35,819 nucleotides of DNA from Phellopilus nigrolimitatus (GCA_021029095.1 JAJOHG010000262.1:1-35819), one strand, 5' to 3'. Positions 10,580 to 20,637 are shown, counted from the stretch's first letter. The notes: generated by a model from the sequence alone, not told the origin. Numbers and translations: made by a program.

Positions 10580-10760
10580 ACACAGGGCTCCTCGTGTTTT
10601 CCCTAGGATCTGGATCCCTTCGTTCTTTTTTCAAAACAGCCTACTTTCCGTTCCCTTTTTCTTCGGTCTTCCGCCCTTCAAGCACATTCGAGGCCGGTCC
10701 CTCGCTCGTTCCTCCAATACCTACACATCCCACCCAGTCGACGCACTCCGCCCTTCTACA

Positions 10761-11857
10761 ATGTTCGCCAAGTCCCTCCCGTCCCTTTCCCTCCTCGCGC
10801 TCGCGCTCTCGCTGCCGTACCACGCGCTTGGCCACGCGATCGTCTCGCCCGCGCTCGGCATCACGGGCGCGCCCGTGAAGGCGGACGCGACCAAGCCCTC
10901 GAGCGCCGCGCCGTGCGGCGCCGGCGTCAACGTCGCGAGCGCCCTCGCCAGCTCGACCCCCGTGCAGGCGACCGCGAACGCGTTCGCCGTCACCGTAAAC
11001 AGCTTCGACACGTCAGCAGCTCCCTCCCTTCCTCTCCGGCTTTTTATTCCCACTAACGAACGTTAAAATTACGCGTACAGCGGCAAGGACGGCTCGACGG
11101 AGATCACGTCCTCCTCGGTCGACCCGTCGGGCACGGGCGCGTCGTTCACGGGCGGCGCCGCGACGATCACGACGAACGGCGTCGCCGCGCCCGCGACGAC
11201 GGGCGCCGCGCAGATCGCGGCGACGCTGCCCGCGGGCACGGCGTGCACGGGCGGCAGCGACGGCGCGAGCTGCCTCGTGGCCTTCACGACCGCGGGCGGC
11301 TTCGGGAACTGCGTGCTCGTCTCGCAGGGCGCTGCCGCCGGCGCCGCTGGCGCCGCGGCCGGCGATGCTGCTGCAGCCAACTCGACGGCGGCGGGCGCTG
11401 CGGCTGGTGGTGCGGCAGCCAACTCGACGACTGGCGCCGCGGCCGGCGGCGCTGCTGCGAACTCGGCGACGGGTGCCGCAGCCGGCGCTGCCGCCGGGGC
11501 AGCGGCCGGGAGCAAAGCCGCCACAGGTGCGGCAGCCGCTAACAACGATGCCGTCGCCGCAAACAACGCCAAAGCCGCCAAAGGAGCCAAGGGCAAAGCC
11601 GCTAAGGGAGCGGGAGCGAAGGCCAAAGCCGCCAAGGGAAAAGCCGCCAAGGGAGCGAAGGGGAAAGCCGCCAAGGGGGCCAAAGCCAAAGCTGCCGTAC
11701 GTTCTCATGCACCACCGTTCTCTGAAAATAACGGCCACTTATGGTGTTTTTTTTTTTTTTTCTTACGTAGGGAGCCCGTCTTGCGCGCTCGCTCAAGATG
11801 CGCGCGGAGCTCGGCGAGGCCCTCGAGAAGAAGCGCTCGTGGGTCTGGGCTGCGTGA
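10761..11857 (+). CDS. Secreted Egh16/Gas1-like protein with long Lys/Ala tail (paralogue 1)
   Basis: Exons 10761-11011, 11081-11696 and 11771-11857 encode 317 aa. Intron 1 has a GTCAGC donor and a CTAAC branch site. A signal peptide (1-24) is followed by a predicted mature N-terminus HAIVSPALG. The globular part (about 25-175) has four Cys (PCG, ACTGG, ASC, GNC) and the block FTTAGGFGNC. Next is an Ala/Gly-rich linker with Asn-Ser-Thr sites, then a Lys/Ala-rich histone-H1-like tail of AKGKAAKGA-type repeats. The last exon is a separate Arg/Leu/Glu helix ending in a Trp-X-Trp motif. The arrangement resembles the Egh16/Gas1-like secreted family known from fungal infection structures, but this is judged by eye. 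The tail could bind anionic polymers. It is paralogous to 14130-15003. Confidence 0.8.
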
Positions 11858-12439
11858 GCGTGCGTGTGATCTGCCGAGGGAGCCGGTGCTTGCGCCCTTT
11901 TCTTAGTGGTAGTTTTTGTTTTTGTCCGGATTGATGGTTTGCTGTACAGTTTTCGCCTGGGATTGGGTATTTTATTAATGCGTAGGCTGTTGTATGTTTT
12001 TTTTTTTTTTGCTTGCCTTGCTTGTTCGCGGAGGAATGAAAACACCCGGGAGCGTTAAGAGCGAGAAAGTGCGGAAAAGAGGTCAAGTCGCATCTAGAAG
12101 CTTGAATTGGATCTGCAACTGCCCTGTCAATTCTCTTCTGCTCCTTGCCGTATCGTAACCGAAGTGGCTTCAATTTTATCTAGCTGATTTATATATAGAG
12201 CTTTGATGTTGCTTCAGCTTACAACGCAAGATGTTGACGTCTCACATAAGTTTTGGCGATGCACCGGGTGGCAGGAAATGCACATTATCACCCTTGAACT
12301 CCGGTGTGGCTGCTCTTAAAGTGTACCTTACCGTCCTGATTTCTCCAAAAGGTCTCCGGTGCATCTTTTTCGATTGCAGATTGTGTGCCGCCTCTATCCC
12401 GATATTGACGCCACTATCCTCTCTCAAACCGTCTTCACA

Positions 12440-13480
12440 CTGGATTTTCATTTAGCTCAATTGCAGGCCTCCGGAGAAGAAGATGTGAACAAAACGCCGA
12501 TTTTGATTACAGCCTCTTCGCTTTGGCATCTGTTCCGTCTTGATGCATCTCTTTGATGCCCATCTTATGTGGTCAATCCATTCGTATGCTCTGTCGGCGC
12601 GGAGAAAATGTCTATCCATTGTATTCATAAAGCCTTTCGCAAGATCTGTGTTTGGATGCTGTAAAAATCCCCCCAGCATGTCTTGCGAGCTCGAAGTACG
12701 AGACGGAAGGAACTATCCCGTAGTCTGCTAGCCAGTCGCCGTGAAGTAGACGTAAAAATTAGAGTCTATTTTCTACCGCTACTCCATGGAGGCCGCCGGA
12801 TTCGTACTGGCAAATGATACTGAAGCCTGTTCTCCAGTATTAGACTTGCTCACGGGGGATGATCATCAATTATAGCCGCAAAACAACGTCCGCAGTTAAA
12901 TGAATCTATTTGCATGAATTGACAACAGGTATTTCTGTCGTAACCACATGTAATCTTGTTATACTGCATCTGGTAAGTTACATACCTTTCCCGCTGAGCC
13001 TTGGATTTATCCTTGGTTCTACCCCGTATTATGAGTTATGTTTCCGCAGGCGATAGGATTGGGCAACTCTGCATATGTAAGCCCTTACGTATTCGGACAC
13101 CCTTAGCGAACGCGGGAAAATCCGCTCGCGTAGACCATCGCGACCGAGGCTTTTCAATTTACATAGGCCATTTTGCGCACAACGACGTCCACGTCCGTCG
13201 ACTCGGCCGAAACTCAGCAAATGAAACAAGAGCCTACGACACTGTCTTCGCATGATAGATGTTGAAATCAAGCATGCTCGAGAATACTCTGGGATGCTAG
13301 TCTGAGGCTTACATTCTGGCGAATCCCACGCGAAGGGATCTCCGTACACTGTACAGGCCGCGTCTACGGAGATATTGCATTGCTGGTCGGGGGTAACTCT
13401 TCAGCAAATTCCATCTTGTTCCTGTCATTCCGATATTGGACGGCGTTGCCTTACCTCCGCATCACTTTTCCGCGATTGGT
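12440..13480 (+). pseudogene. Disrupted second copy of the unrecognised upstream ORF
   Basis: The segments LQASGEEDVN (12461-12490) and GHFAHNDVHVRRLGR (from 13166) match the copy in unit 1 and remain in one common frame. They are separated by 675 bp here instead of 96 bp, with several stop codons between. The gap corresponds to the extra 500 bp of this unit. The block around GGGATCTCCGTACACTGTAC (13338) and GCTGGTCGGG (about 13383) also matches unit 1. This copy cannot be a functional single ORF. Confidence 0.45.
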
Positions 13481-13884
13481 TGTCTGCCTCATCTGACCGT
13501 CTTCTCACTGGAAGCCTCCAATCGCGTTGTCCGAACAATCAGAACCGGGTTCGTGGAGACCGCAATAGTAGCTGAACTTCCTGTGCATAAGCTCCTTTTG
13601 GGCCGCTCCTACCACTGCTAACAAAAGGTCATTGATACTTGATAGAGAAGGCGGCTTTCCTCAAAAAGTTCAGACTTTTTCCAAGTCCTAAAACAAACAA
13701 AAAAACAAAGCACAATTGTACTTTCAGGCACGCAGAAGTTCTTTGGCTCGATCCTCGCTGGCAGTAATGTACGAAATGTACGAAATGGGTCCGGCGGAAA
13801 GGAGACGTGTGTGCACCGTTGCCATGGACCTCGCGATCATAAATCTTACCAGACGGACTCCAGAAATGGGTACTGCCAATGGCT

Positions 13885-13916
13885 CACGTGATGACCATAC
13901 ATTTGCCGTATAAAAG
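13885..13916 (+). promoter_or_regulatory. CACGTGA element and TATA box of the second secreted-protein gene
   Basis: CACGTGA (13885-13891) precedes TATAAAAG (13909-13916), about 220 bp before the start codon. It mirrors the first paralogue, which argues that the two genes kept a common core promoter. Confidence 0.6.
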
Positions 13917-14129
13917 CAGGACAAAAAGCTCATCTTTTCCCCCAGGATCTGGATCCCCCTCTTTTTTTTTTTTCAAAGCAACCCGCCTCCCGTTTTCTTT
14001 CCCCTTCCCTCAAGCACACTTGAGGCCGGTCCCTCCTTCGATCGTCTTCTAAATCTTTGCAACTTCGCCCTCGCTCGTTCCTGCAATATCTACTCGTTTC
14101 GCCCAGCTTCTGCACTTCAAATTCCAGTC

Positions 14130-15003
14130 ATGTTCGCGAAGTCTCTCTCGTCCCTTTCCCTGCTTGCGCTCGCGCTCTCGCTGCCGTACCAGGCATTCGG
14201 CCACGCGATCATCACGCCCGCGATCGGCGTCTCGGGCACACCCGCACGGTCGGACGTGACCAAGCCCTCAAGTGCCTCGCCGTGCGGCAGTGGCGTCAAT
14301 GTCGCAAGTGCCCTCGCGGGCTCGACCGCCGTGCAGGCGACCGCAAACGCGTTTGCCGTCACCGTGACCAACTTCAACGGGTCAGCAGGCCTTTACACTT
14401 CCTCTTCGGCTTTTTATTAATCAATTCCATACCCCTGGGATCACAATTCTCGTATAGCGGCAAGGACGGCTCGACGGAGATCACATCGTCTTCTGTCGAC
14501 CCATCGGGCACCGGTGCCTCGTTTACGGGGGGGTCCGCGACGATCACGAAGAACGGCGTCGCCGCGCCCGCTACTACAGGCTCCGTCCAGGTCGCAGCCA
14601 CGCTGCCCTCCGGCACGACATGCACGGGCGGCAACGACGGCGCGAGCTGCCTCGTGAGCTTCACGACCGCGGGCGGCTTCGGGAACTGCGTCCTTGTTTC
14701 ACAAGGGGGCGCTGCGGCAGGTGGCGCGTCTGCAGCTGCTGGCGCTGCGGCCGCGAACGGAACCACCACAGACGCCGCCGCCGCTACCGCCGCCGCCAAG
14801 AAACAGAAGAACAAGGGCAAGGGAGCCAAGGCTGCTAATGGGGTTAAAGCTGCTGTATGTTATCATTTACAAAGGTTTCTCTAGAATAACGGTTGCTCAT
14901 GAGTTTTTTTGCTTAGGGTGCCCGTCTTGCACGTTCGCTCAAGATCCGTGCGGAGCTCGGCGAGGCCCTCGAGAAGAAACGCTCGTGGGTCTGGGCTGCG
15001 TGA
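14130..15003 (+). CDS. Secreted Egh16/Gas1-like protein with short tail (paralogue 2)
   Basis: Exons 14130-14380, 14458-14854 and 14917-15003 encode 244 aa. Intron positions and phases are identical to paralogue 1, and exons 1 and 3 have exactly the same lengths (251 and 87 bp). The signal peptide (1-24) leads to a predicted mature N-terminus HAIITPAIG. The four Cys and FTTAGGFGNC are kept. The Ala-rich linker and Lys/Ala tail are about 70 residues shorter than in paralogue 1, with only a small basic patch (KKQKNKGKGAKAA). The last exon encodes the same helix ending in RSWVWAA. There are no stops or frameshifts, so it is probably functional. Secretion and the general family are inferred as for paralogue 1. 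Confidence 0.8.
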
Positions 15004-15321
15004 GCGTTCTCTCCGCAGAGATTGGGTCGATGCCTGTTTCTTTCTCTTTGTGATCGCTATTTTCATCCGGGTTGATGATTTGCTGTACAGTTTTATCTGG
15101 GCTCGAGTATTTATTCTTGTGTAGGCTGTTGTACTTTTTGTTTGCTTGTTCGCAGAGGAATGAAAATTCCGGGAGCGCGGTCGGTATTTGCTTTGATTTG
15201 AGTTTCCATATTTGAAGATGCCGCGGTATTGCAAGCAAAGCGCAAAAAAAAGAATGATATTCAGATGATCGTCATACAATCGTTACTCATAGCTAAAACA
15301 ACGAATCCGAACTACGTACGC

Positions 15322-16719
15322 TTACACTTCGCGTTCCAACAAGAACGCCTTTAGGATATTGAACACATCACCTGTTGCCTCCTGCTGTACCCAGTGACCC
15401 GCGTTCTTGACGAAGACAATGCCATCGTTTCCGGGCTTCATCAACGGGCACACCTCGCGCATCTTCGCCTGTGCGCCCGGGCCCTGACATGGACCCCAGT
15501 CCTTCTCTCCTGCAACGAACAGTGCAGGGACCTCCACCTTTTTCCGCACGAAGAGCGCAAGGTCCGCCATGTGGTTGGCTTCAGCACTGGAGATCGATTC
15601 GAGCGTATCGCCCGCGCGCCCGAGCCCCGTGATGCAGCGGTACCGGTTCAGGCCGCCCTGGAACCCCGTGCGCCCGTACTCGCGCGCGTATACCGCCAGG
15701 TCCTCTTCGCTAAGCCACGCCTGGCTGCGCGCGAGGTCTGCGCCTTGCGGATGATGGACGCGAACAACTTCTGGCATGCTCTGGCCGCGCGGCATAAGGT
15801 AGTAAGGCGGCAGGAGGGCAGCCTCCTCTTTCGTCCAGGCTTTCAGCGGGCGGGGCTTAAGCGGTGATGAAAGACCATCATCATGCGAGGCCGACCAGCA
15901 CGCGGACTTGATGTAGAAGTATGCGCGGAAAAATGCGTGCAGCTCAGCGGGCGTGAGGCGGGCGTGCATCTGCTCATTCGCCTGGGGAAGCGAGTAGTAG
16001 TGCTGGTAGTGCATACGCGGAGGATCCATACTCGCGAACAGTGCGTCTAGAGCAAGATTTGGGCTCTGTGCGACTCCTCTCTCGCTGATTCCTGATGCTG
16101 CGAGTGCTTCTGCAGCAGACAGGAACGTCTGGTTTGGAGCCCCAAACGACGTGTTACTTGTAGCTGGAGCGCCAGGGAAAGGAGAGCTCATCATCACAAC
16201 ACGGCGGAACACGTCCGGTCGCGTAAGCGCACACAGTCCTGCAACGACCGATCCGAAATCGTGCCCCACGACGCATGCCGCGCGTTCGTATCCAAGGGCA
16301 AGGACAAGTTTAAGTACGTCTTGCGCAAGGTTCACCGGGCGGAAAGGAGCAAGGGGCGTCGCAGCGTACGTATACGGGTAAGGATCCGATTCCGAGTCGA
16401 CATTGAGAGAGACTGGAATGGTTCGTCCGAATCCACGTTGGTCTGCTGCGACGACGCGGAAGCCTAGGTCAGCGAGTGGACGCAAAAGGTTTCGCCACGA
16501 GTACGCAAGCTCAGGAAAGCCGTGAAGGAGCAAGAGCAAGGGAGGCTCCTCATGATTCCCGTTCTGATCATTGTGCTCCTTGACCGGAAAAGCATCGAGA
16601 AAGTGGACAACGATGTCGTCCACTAAGATGTATTTGGAGGATACCCCCTCGGGAAGTGGAAGCGGTATGAGATCCCTATCAAGTCGTGCAACTCCTTCGT
16701 TTGGAGATCCGCCGGACAT
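15322..16719 (-). CDS. Alpha/beta hydrolase, epoxide-hydrolase-like
   Basis: This is an intronless 465-aa frame from the ATG at 16719. Family motifs are all in place: the oxyanion-hole HGFPE (66-70), the AADQRGFGRT strand-loop (91-100), the nucleophile motif GHDFGS with Asp154, the acid Asp407 in GEKDWGP, and His442 in AGHWVQQE. An Asp nucleophile instead of Ser is typical of soluble epoxide hydrolases and haloalkane dehalogenases. The longer cap (about 180-370), with Tyr candidates at 241/242 and 348/360, favours an epoxide hydrolase that opens epoxides to diols. It is longer than the usual 320-350 aa because of the cap and an inserted loop at 103-128. No signal peptide or peroxisomal SKL is seen, so it is probably cytosolic. 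Substrate unknown. Confidence 0.9.
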   Translation of the reverse strand: MSGGSPNEGVARLDRDLIPLPLPEGVSSKYILVDDIVVHFLDAFPVKEHNDQNGNHEEPPLLLLLHGFPELAYSWRNLLRPLADLGFRVVAADQRGFGRTIPVSLNVDSESDPYPYTYAATPLAPFRPVNLAQDVLKLVLALGYERAACVVGHDFGSVVAGLCALTRPDVFRRVVMMSSPFPGAPATSNTSFGAPNQTFLSAAEALAASGISERGVAQSPNLALDALFASMDPPRMHYQHYYSLPQANEQMHARLTPAELHAFFRAYFYIKSACWSASHDDGLSSPLKPRPLKAWTKEEAALLPPYYLMPRGQSMPEVVRVHHPQGADLARSQAWLSEEDLAVYAREYGRTGFQGGLNRYRCITGLGRAGDTLESISSAEANHMADLALFVRKKVEVPALFVAGEKDWGPCQGPGAQAKMREVCPLMKPGNDGIVFVKNAGHWVQQEATGDVFNILKAFLLEREV

Positions 16720-16949
16720 CGTCTTATTAATGGATTAGTGGGATGTCTTTCTTCAATTTCAGTTGGGAAACGCTCTGAAGTCCGAGCAACGGTATGAAGA
16801 GATTCAGACTTACCGTAAGCTGCCAGTCTGTGTGATTGTAATCAGTAGAAATCCGTAGTGAGGGGAGGCAACGCCTGCCAAAAGAGTGAGCATTTGTAGT
16901 TGCTTACATGTCTACCAATTTGCGGCTCATGAGTGAAAGAAAAGTTACA

Positions 16950-17213
16950 GAACGAGTTTTTGAGCTCAATTCTCATTCGTTTTGCATAATTTAAGCTGGA
17001 ATGCGCTCGGGTGATATGGGGCTGGGAGGTCTTTGTTGTCGATTTTTTAATTTTTCCCTCAAAGTGCCAGAACAGCCACGTAAGACCCCTGTTCTGGCAT
17101 TTTGGGGCAAAATTAAAAAATCGACAACAAAGACCTCCCAGCCCCATATCATCTGAGCACATTCCAGCTTAAATTATGCAAAACGGCGAATAATTGAGCT
17201 CAAAAACTTGTTC
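16950..17213. mobile_element. 264-bp snap-back hairpin element
   Basis: The left arm 16950-17075 and right arm 17089-17213 are reverse complements with few mismatches, separated by a loop of only 13 bp. The arms begin GAACGAGTTTTTGAGCTCAA and GAACAAGTTTTTGAGCTCAA and meet at CCAGAACAG / CTGTTCTGG. AGTTACAG occurs at 16943-16950 and again at 17227-17234. That would fit an 8-bp target duplication but does not coincide exactly with the arm ends. The element encodes nothing. It lies between the divergent hydrolase and sphingomyelinase genes, so it might instead be a transcribed hairpin. Confidence 0.75.
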
Positions 17214-17580
17214 GCGCGTTTGCTTGAGTTACAGAGGCCAAGTTTGATTCCGCGTGCTACGGGTAATTTAGGGCCGGTCGCCAGGCGTCGCCATTCGTCA
17301 GCGCGTGTGACTCTGAGCCGGCGCGTGTAATTCGGCGCGCCCGGTATCCTGCTCCATCCGTCCTCTTGTACACTACCTAGATCTGTTCTCTTGACTAGAC
17401 TGGACAATCTGCCTCAGCTTATTACCCCGCTTATAGAAAATATCTCTGGTCTTTATTCTCACGACAATAATATCGTAATCGGCTTCGACGTCTCAGCAGC
17501 TCCAAGCCCTCAGGAGGTTTCGGAACTTTCTAATACGTTCAACCTTCCTACCAGGACAGCACGACAACGCGTCGTCCTAT

Positions 17581-20500
17581 ATGTTTCAACCGTCTTTTGT
17601 CGCATCGTCAAGACTCAGCCGTCATGCAGCTCGTCTAGCTCTTCTAGTTCTCGGTCTCGTATTGCTTCCGCAACTTTCACTCGGGTCTCAGACGGTTTTC
17701 GAGCTCGACGCCTCAACTCCTATCACGGATGACATATTAAATGCAGCACGCCATGCTAGGACGACGAAGAGCTGCACGTCGTGCCAGGCTCTGCTCCTTC
17801 CGCTCAAGCGGCTCGCGGCCATCGGCGATGACAGATTCGTTTCAGCTATGACCCGAATCTGCAAGGTCCGTAAGGCGAGTCTTACAATACCTACTTTTTT
17901 ATAGCAGACTCTATATAGTGGGGAATTTCGTAGCTCCAAGACCCAGACATTTGCGAGGGCGACGTTGGCTCACAGGGCCCCATCATCGCCAATGCTTTGC
18001 GTCGCATATCAGTCTCCGGGCGTACTGCCCGGCTCTTCTGCAATGCGCTCTTCGGGATGTGCGACCCCGAACCCATTGAGAAATATGATGTTGCGTTCCC
18101 CTCTCCTGCGCCCGAAAATGAGTTGGGTGAAGGACGCTTGCAGTCTCGAGGGATGACGCCGTTCCAGGTCGTGCATTTGAGTGACGTACACATAGATCGA
18201 GAGTACACGGTGAGCAAGATTCTTAAATTCATCTATCTCTAGATTCTCTTCAAACTGGTGCTTATTTGAAGTATGAAATGTGCTAGGTTGGTTCAGAGGC
18301 GAATTGCACCAAGTACATTTGTTGCAGAAATTTCTCTCCGGACGAAGAGGAGCGTGACATTGCAGTTCCTGCTGAGGCCTTCGGGCACAGGCGGTGCGAC
18401 TCGCCCATCGAGCTCGCGAACAGCATGTTAAAAGCTGTGAATACCCTTGTCCCTGACGCACGTTTTACGATTTCGAGTGGAGACGTGGTCGACCGTGCGT
18501 GGTTTCTTCTATTGATAATTCAGCACGTGGCTAACCCTACTCGTCGTCAGATGCGAACTGGCTTCTATCTCAAAGGTACTTGCCGCTACAAGGTATCTTC
18601 TGGACGAATCAGCTTATCCTTCTTATTTTACTAAGCACCGTCGAGAGTAGATTACACGGCTTCCACGAGCAACTCTTTGCAAATACCTCCGAGGCAAATA
18701 CCTTCTATGGATCCATCGGTACGTGGATCTGATGTCATATTAGATCTTCCTGTAATCGAACAGTGTAACTGAGGTCAATATTCACAGGCAACCAGTGAGC
18801 TAAACACTCAGGGTATCTGCAAACACGTATTGACCTTCACTCGCTTAAAGCGACACATACCCCACGAACGACTTCCCGCGTTCAACGTCTGAAGTTGTGG
18901 ACGGCGCCAAATGGGTCTTCGACCTGTTAGGCTCCGATTGGGAGGTAAATCTCTGTTTTCTCTTGAATTTGACACATCTCGGGCTCTAAACAAAATATGT
19001 CTTCCTGATTGAACAGCGCTGGATAGGCAAGAGTGGTGCATCTTCTGCCTTGCACAAGTCCGGGTCGTACGCGGTCGTGCATCCTGGAACGAAGCTGAAG
19101 TAAGACATCCCTCAATTATAACGTAAAAGCGGAAAGATCTGATTTTGATCTTATTTGAAGATTGATATCAATCAACACCCAGTATTGGTACAAGTTTAAG
19201 TGCGCCCGCTTTCTGATCACTCGTCGTTGCTACAGCAACTCGCTGACTTCTAAAATCAAGTTTCTGGGTTTACGACAGTGACGAGTTCCAGTACGCACAC
19301 TATCCTCTTTGTTGTTACTGAGAATTTTAATGCGCGTGAACAGACCTGATCCCAACGACATACTTACCTTCCTCGTCTCCGAGCTGCATGCTGCTGAGAG
19401 AGCTGGCCAGCGCGCTTGGATATTCGGACATATTCCGCCGGGCGCAAATGATGTGATGCGGGATCAGGTTTGTTTCTAGCGTTCCTGGTGTTGCGTCCCT
19501 AAATATTTCTGACATACGTCTGGGAATTTTATTTCCTGCCCTCTAGTCAAACTACTACAATCAAATCGTCCAGCGTTATCGCCACACGATTGCAGGGCAG
19601 TTCTTCGGACATACACATCACGTGCGTGCGCTTGATCGCACCCGCTTTCGATTCTCAAAAATGTAATCCTGTATTATGCATATCTAGGACGAGTTCCAGA
19701 TCGCGTACACGAACTACACAGACCAGACGGCAGAGAATGCGATGAGCTTCGGCTTAATCGCTCCGTCGTTGACCCCGACAAGTGCTTTTTCCCTCTTTGA
19801 AATTAGACCTGAAACTCACATTTGTTGATGCGCCATAGATGGGAACCCTGCGTTCACCGTGTACGATGTCGATCCGGATACTTATGATATCATGGATGCG
19901 AAGGTTTACATCGGTGAGCTTCCTTTTGTTCTTTCTTCGATTAGGATGTATAACATACTAATCTTTCAAATAGCGAACATGTCCGAGCCTTCATACCAAG
20001 TCGAACGTATGTCTTATGACCTAAAAATTACGTATGGATTCTGATGGTTCGTTTGCCCCAGCCAAATGGGAATTTTACTACAGCGCACGCGCCTCTTACG
20101 GGCCTCTCGTCGCCTCCGTCACACCCGGTCCATCTGCGAATCAGTCCAGTCTTTCCCCATCTACCCCGCTTGATGCGGCTTTCTGGCACCGTCTGACCGA
20201 GGTCTTCGCCGCGAACGATACCACATTCAAATACTACATCGACCATATGACGCGCAGTGCGCCCATCCCCCACGGCAGACGCGAGTGCGGGGAGAAATGC
20301 CGGAACACGACGATCTGCGACATACGCGCGATGCGCGCGGAGAACAGCTGTGTACGCTTCATTCGCCTCCTTGAGTTCTCTCCATGCTGACTTGGGCTGA
20401 TATTTATATTTGTCTCGCGCACGGATCTAGTACAAGCAGGGCAAGAGCGAAATTATCGTCCCTGGGCCCGGTGATCGAATCTCCTCAGAACCGGGCTCGG

Positions 20501-20637
20501 AGTTCGAGTCCGAGCTCGATGCGCACAATGCGTGCGAAGGGAGCGCTTTGCCGACCATCATGAGGAGGCTGGTCGCTTGGGCGCAAGACGAGGATGAAGG
20601 TAGTGGGGATCGCGAAGTGCCTGACAACGATGACTAG
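17581..20637 (+). CDS. Acid sphingomyelinase-like metallophosphodiesterase
   Basis: About 17 exons give roughly 670 aa: 17581-17865, 17934-18209, 18287-18494, 18551-18575, 18651-18718, 18788-18794, 18851-18944, 19017-19099, 19161-19199, 19261-19290, 19344-19467, 19547-19621, 19688-19781, 19839-19913, 19974-20006, 20062-20351 and about 20432-20637. A signal peptide (about 10-36) is followed by a saposin-B-like region with paired Cys (C65, C68, C94, C102). Then come the metallophosphoesterase motifs DVHID (179-183), GDVVD (252-256), GNHD (288-291), GHI (400-402) and GHTH (434-437), all intact. Such enzymes are secreted or vacuolar and cleave sphingomyelin-type phosphodiesters. The Cys-rich C-terminal domain ends near 20351. 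The final exon appears to need one extra base near 20460 to stay in frame. Confidence 0.9.

Larger units (their letters stand above)
9240..12057 (+). repeat. Tandem duplication unit 1 (about 2.8 kb)
   Basis: Unit 1 and unit 2 (12058-15180) align in the same order and orientation. Shared blocks include AAGCTTGAATCGGATCTGCA (9289) with AAGCTTGAATTGGATCTGCA (12099), TTGAACTCCGG (about 9497 and 12296), GGAGACGTGTGTGCACCGTT (about 10468 and 13801), GGATCTGGATCCC, the whole secreted-protein gene, and the 3' flank with GAGGAATGAAAA. Divergence outside exons is substantial, so the duplication is not recent. The borders are by eye. Confidence 0.8.
12058..15180 (+). repeat. Tandem duplication unit 2 (about 3.1 kb)
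   Basis: This is the second copy of the unit at 9240-12057. It is longer because of about 500 bp with no counterpart between roughly 12630 and 13130, and shorter in the secreted-protein gene, where the linker and tail lack about 220 bp. Homology ends near 15178, shortly after the shared GAGGAATGAAAA and CGGGAGCG blocks. The stretch to 15321 leads to the 3' end of the hydrolase gene and holds nothing else I can identify. Confidence 0.8.

Noticed and set aside
11069..11689. 206-codon minus-strand Ala-rich ORF
   Set aside because: Antisense shadow of the Ala/Lys-rich secreted-protein exon; only Ala, Pro and Leu runs, no start context or motif.
13029..13349. Minus-strand ORFs sharing VYGDPFAWD in both duplication units (also 9927-10334)
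   Set aside because: The copies agree over only about 38 codons, and the changes in neighbouring shared blocks fit plus-strand coding better than minus-strand coding. Kept only as part of the unknown relic.
10761..15003. Histidine-brace copper enzyme (LPMO-like) because the predicted mature N-terminus is His
   Set aside because: Neither paralogue has a second His in the mature protein, so a histidine brace cannot form as in known LPMOs.
16842..17162. 106-codon minus-strand ORF across the hairpin
   Set aside because: Its residues come from both arms of the inverted repeat, with no independent coding signal.
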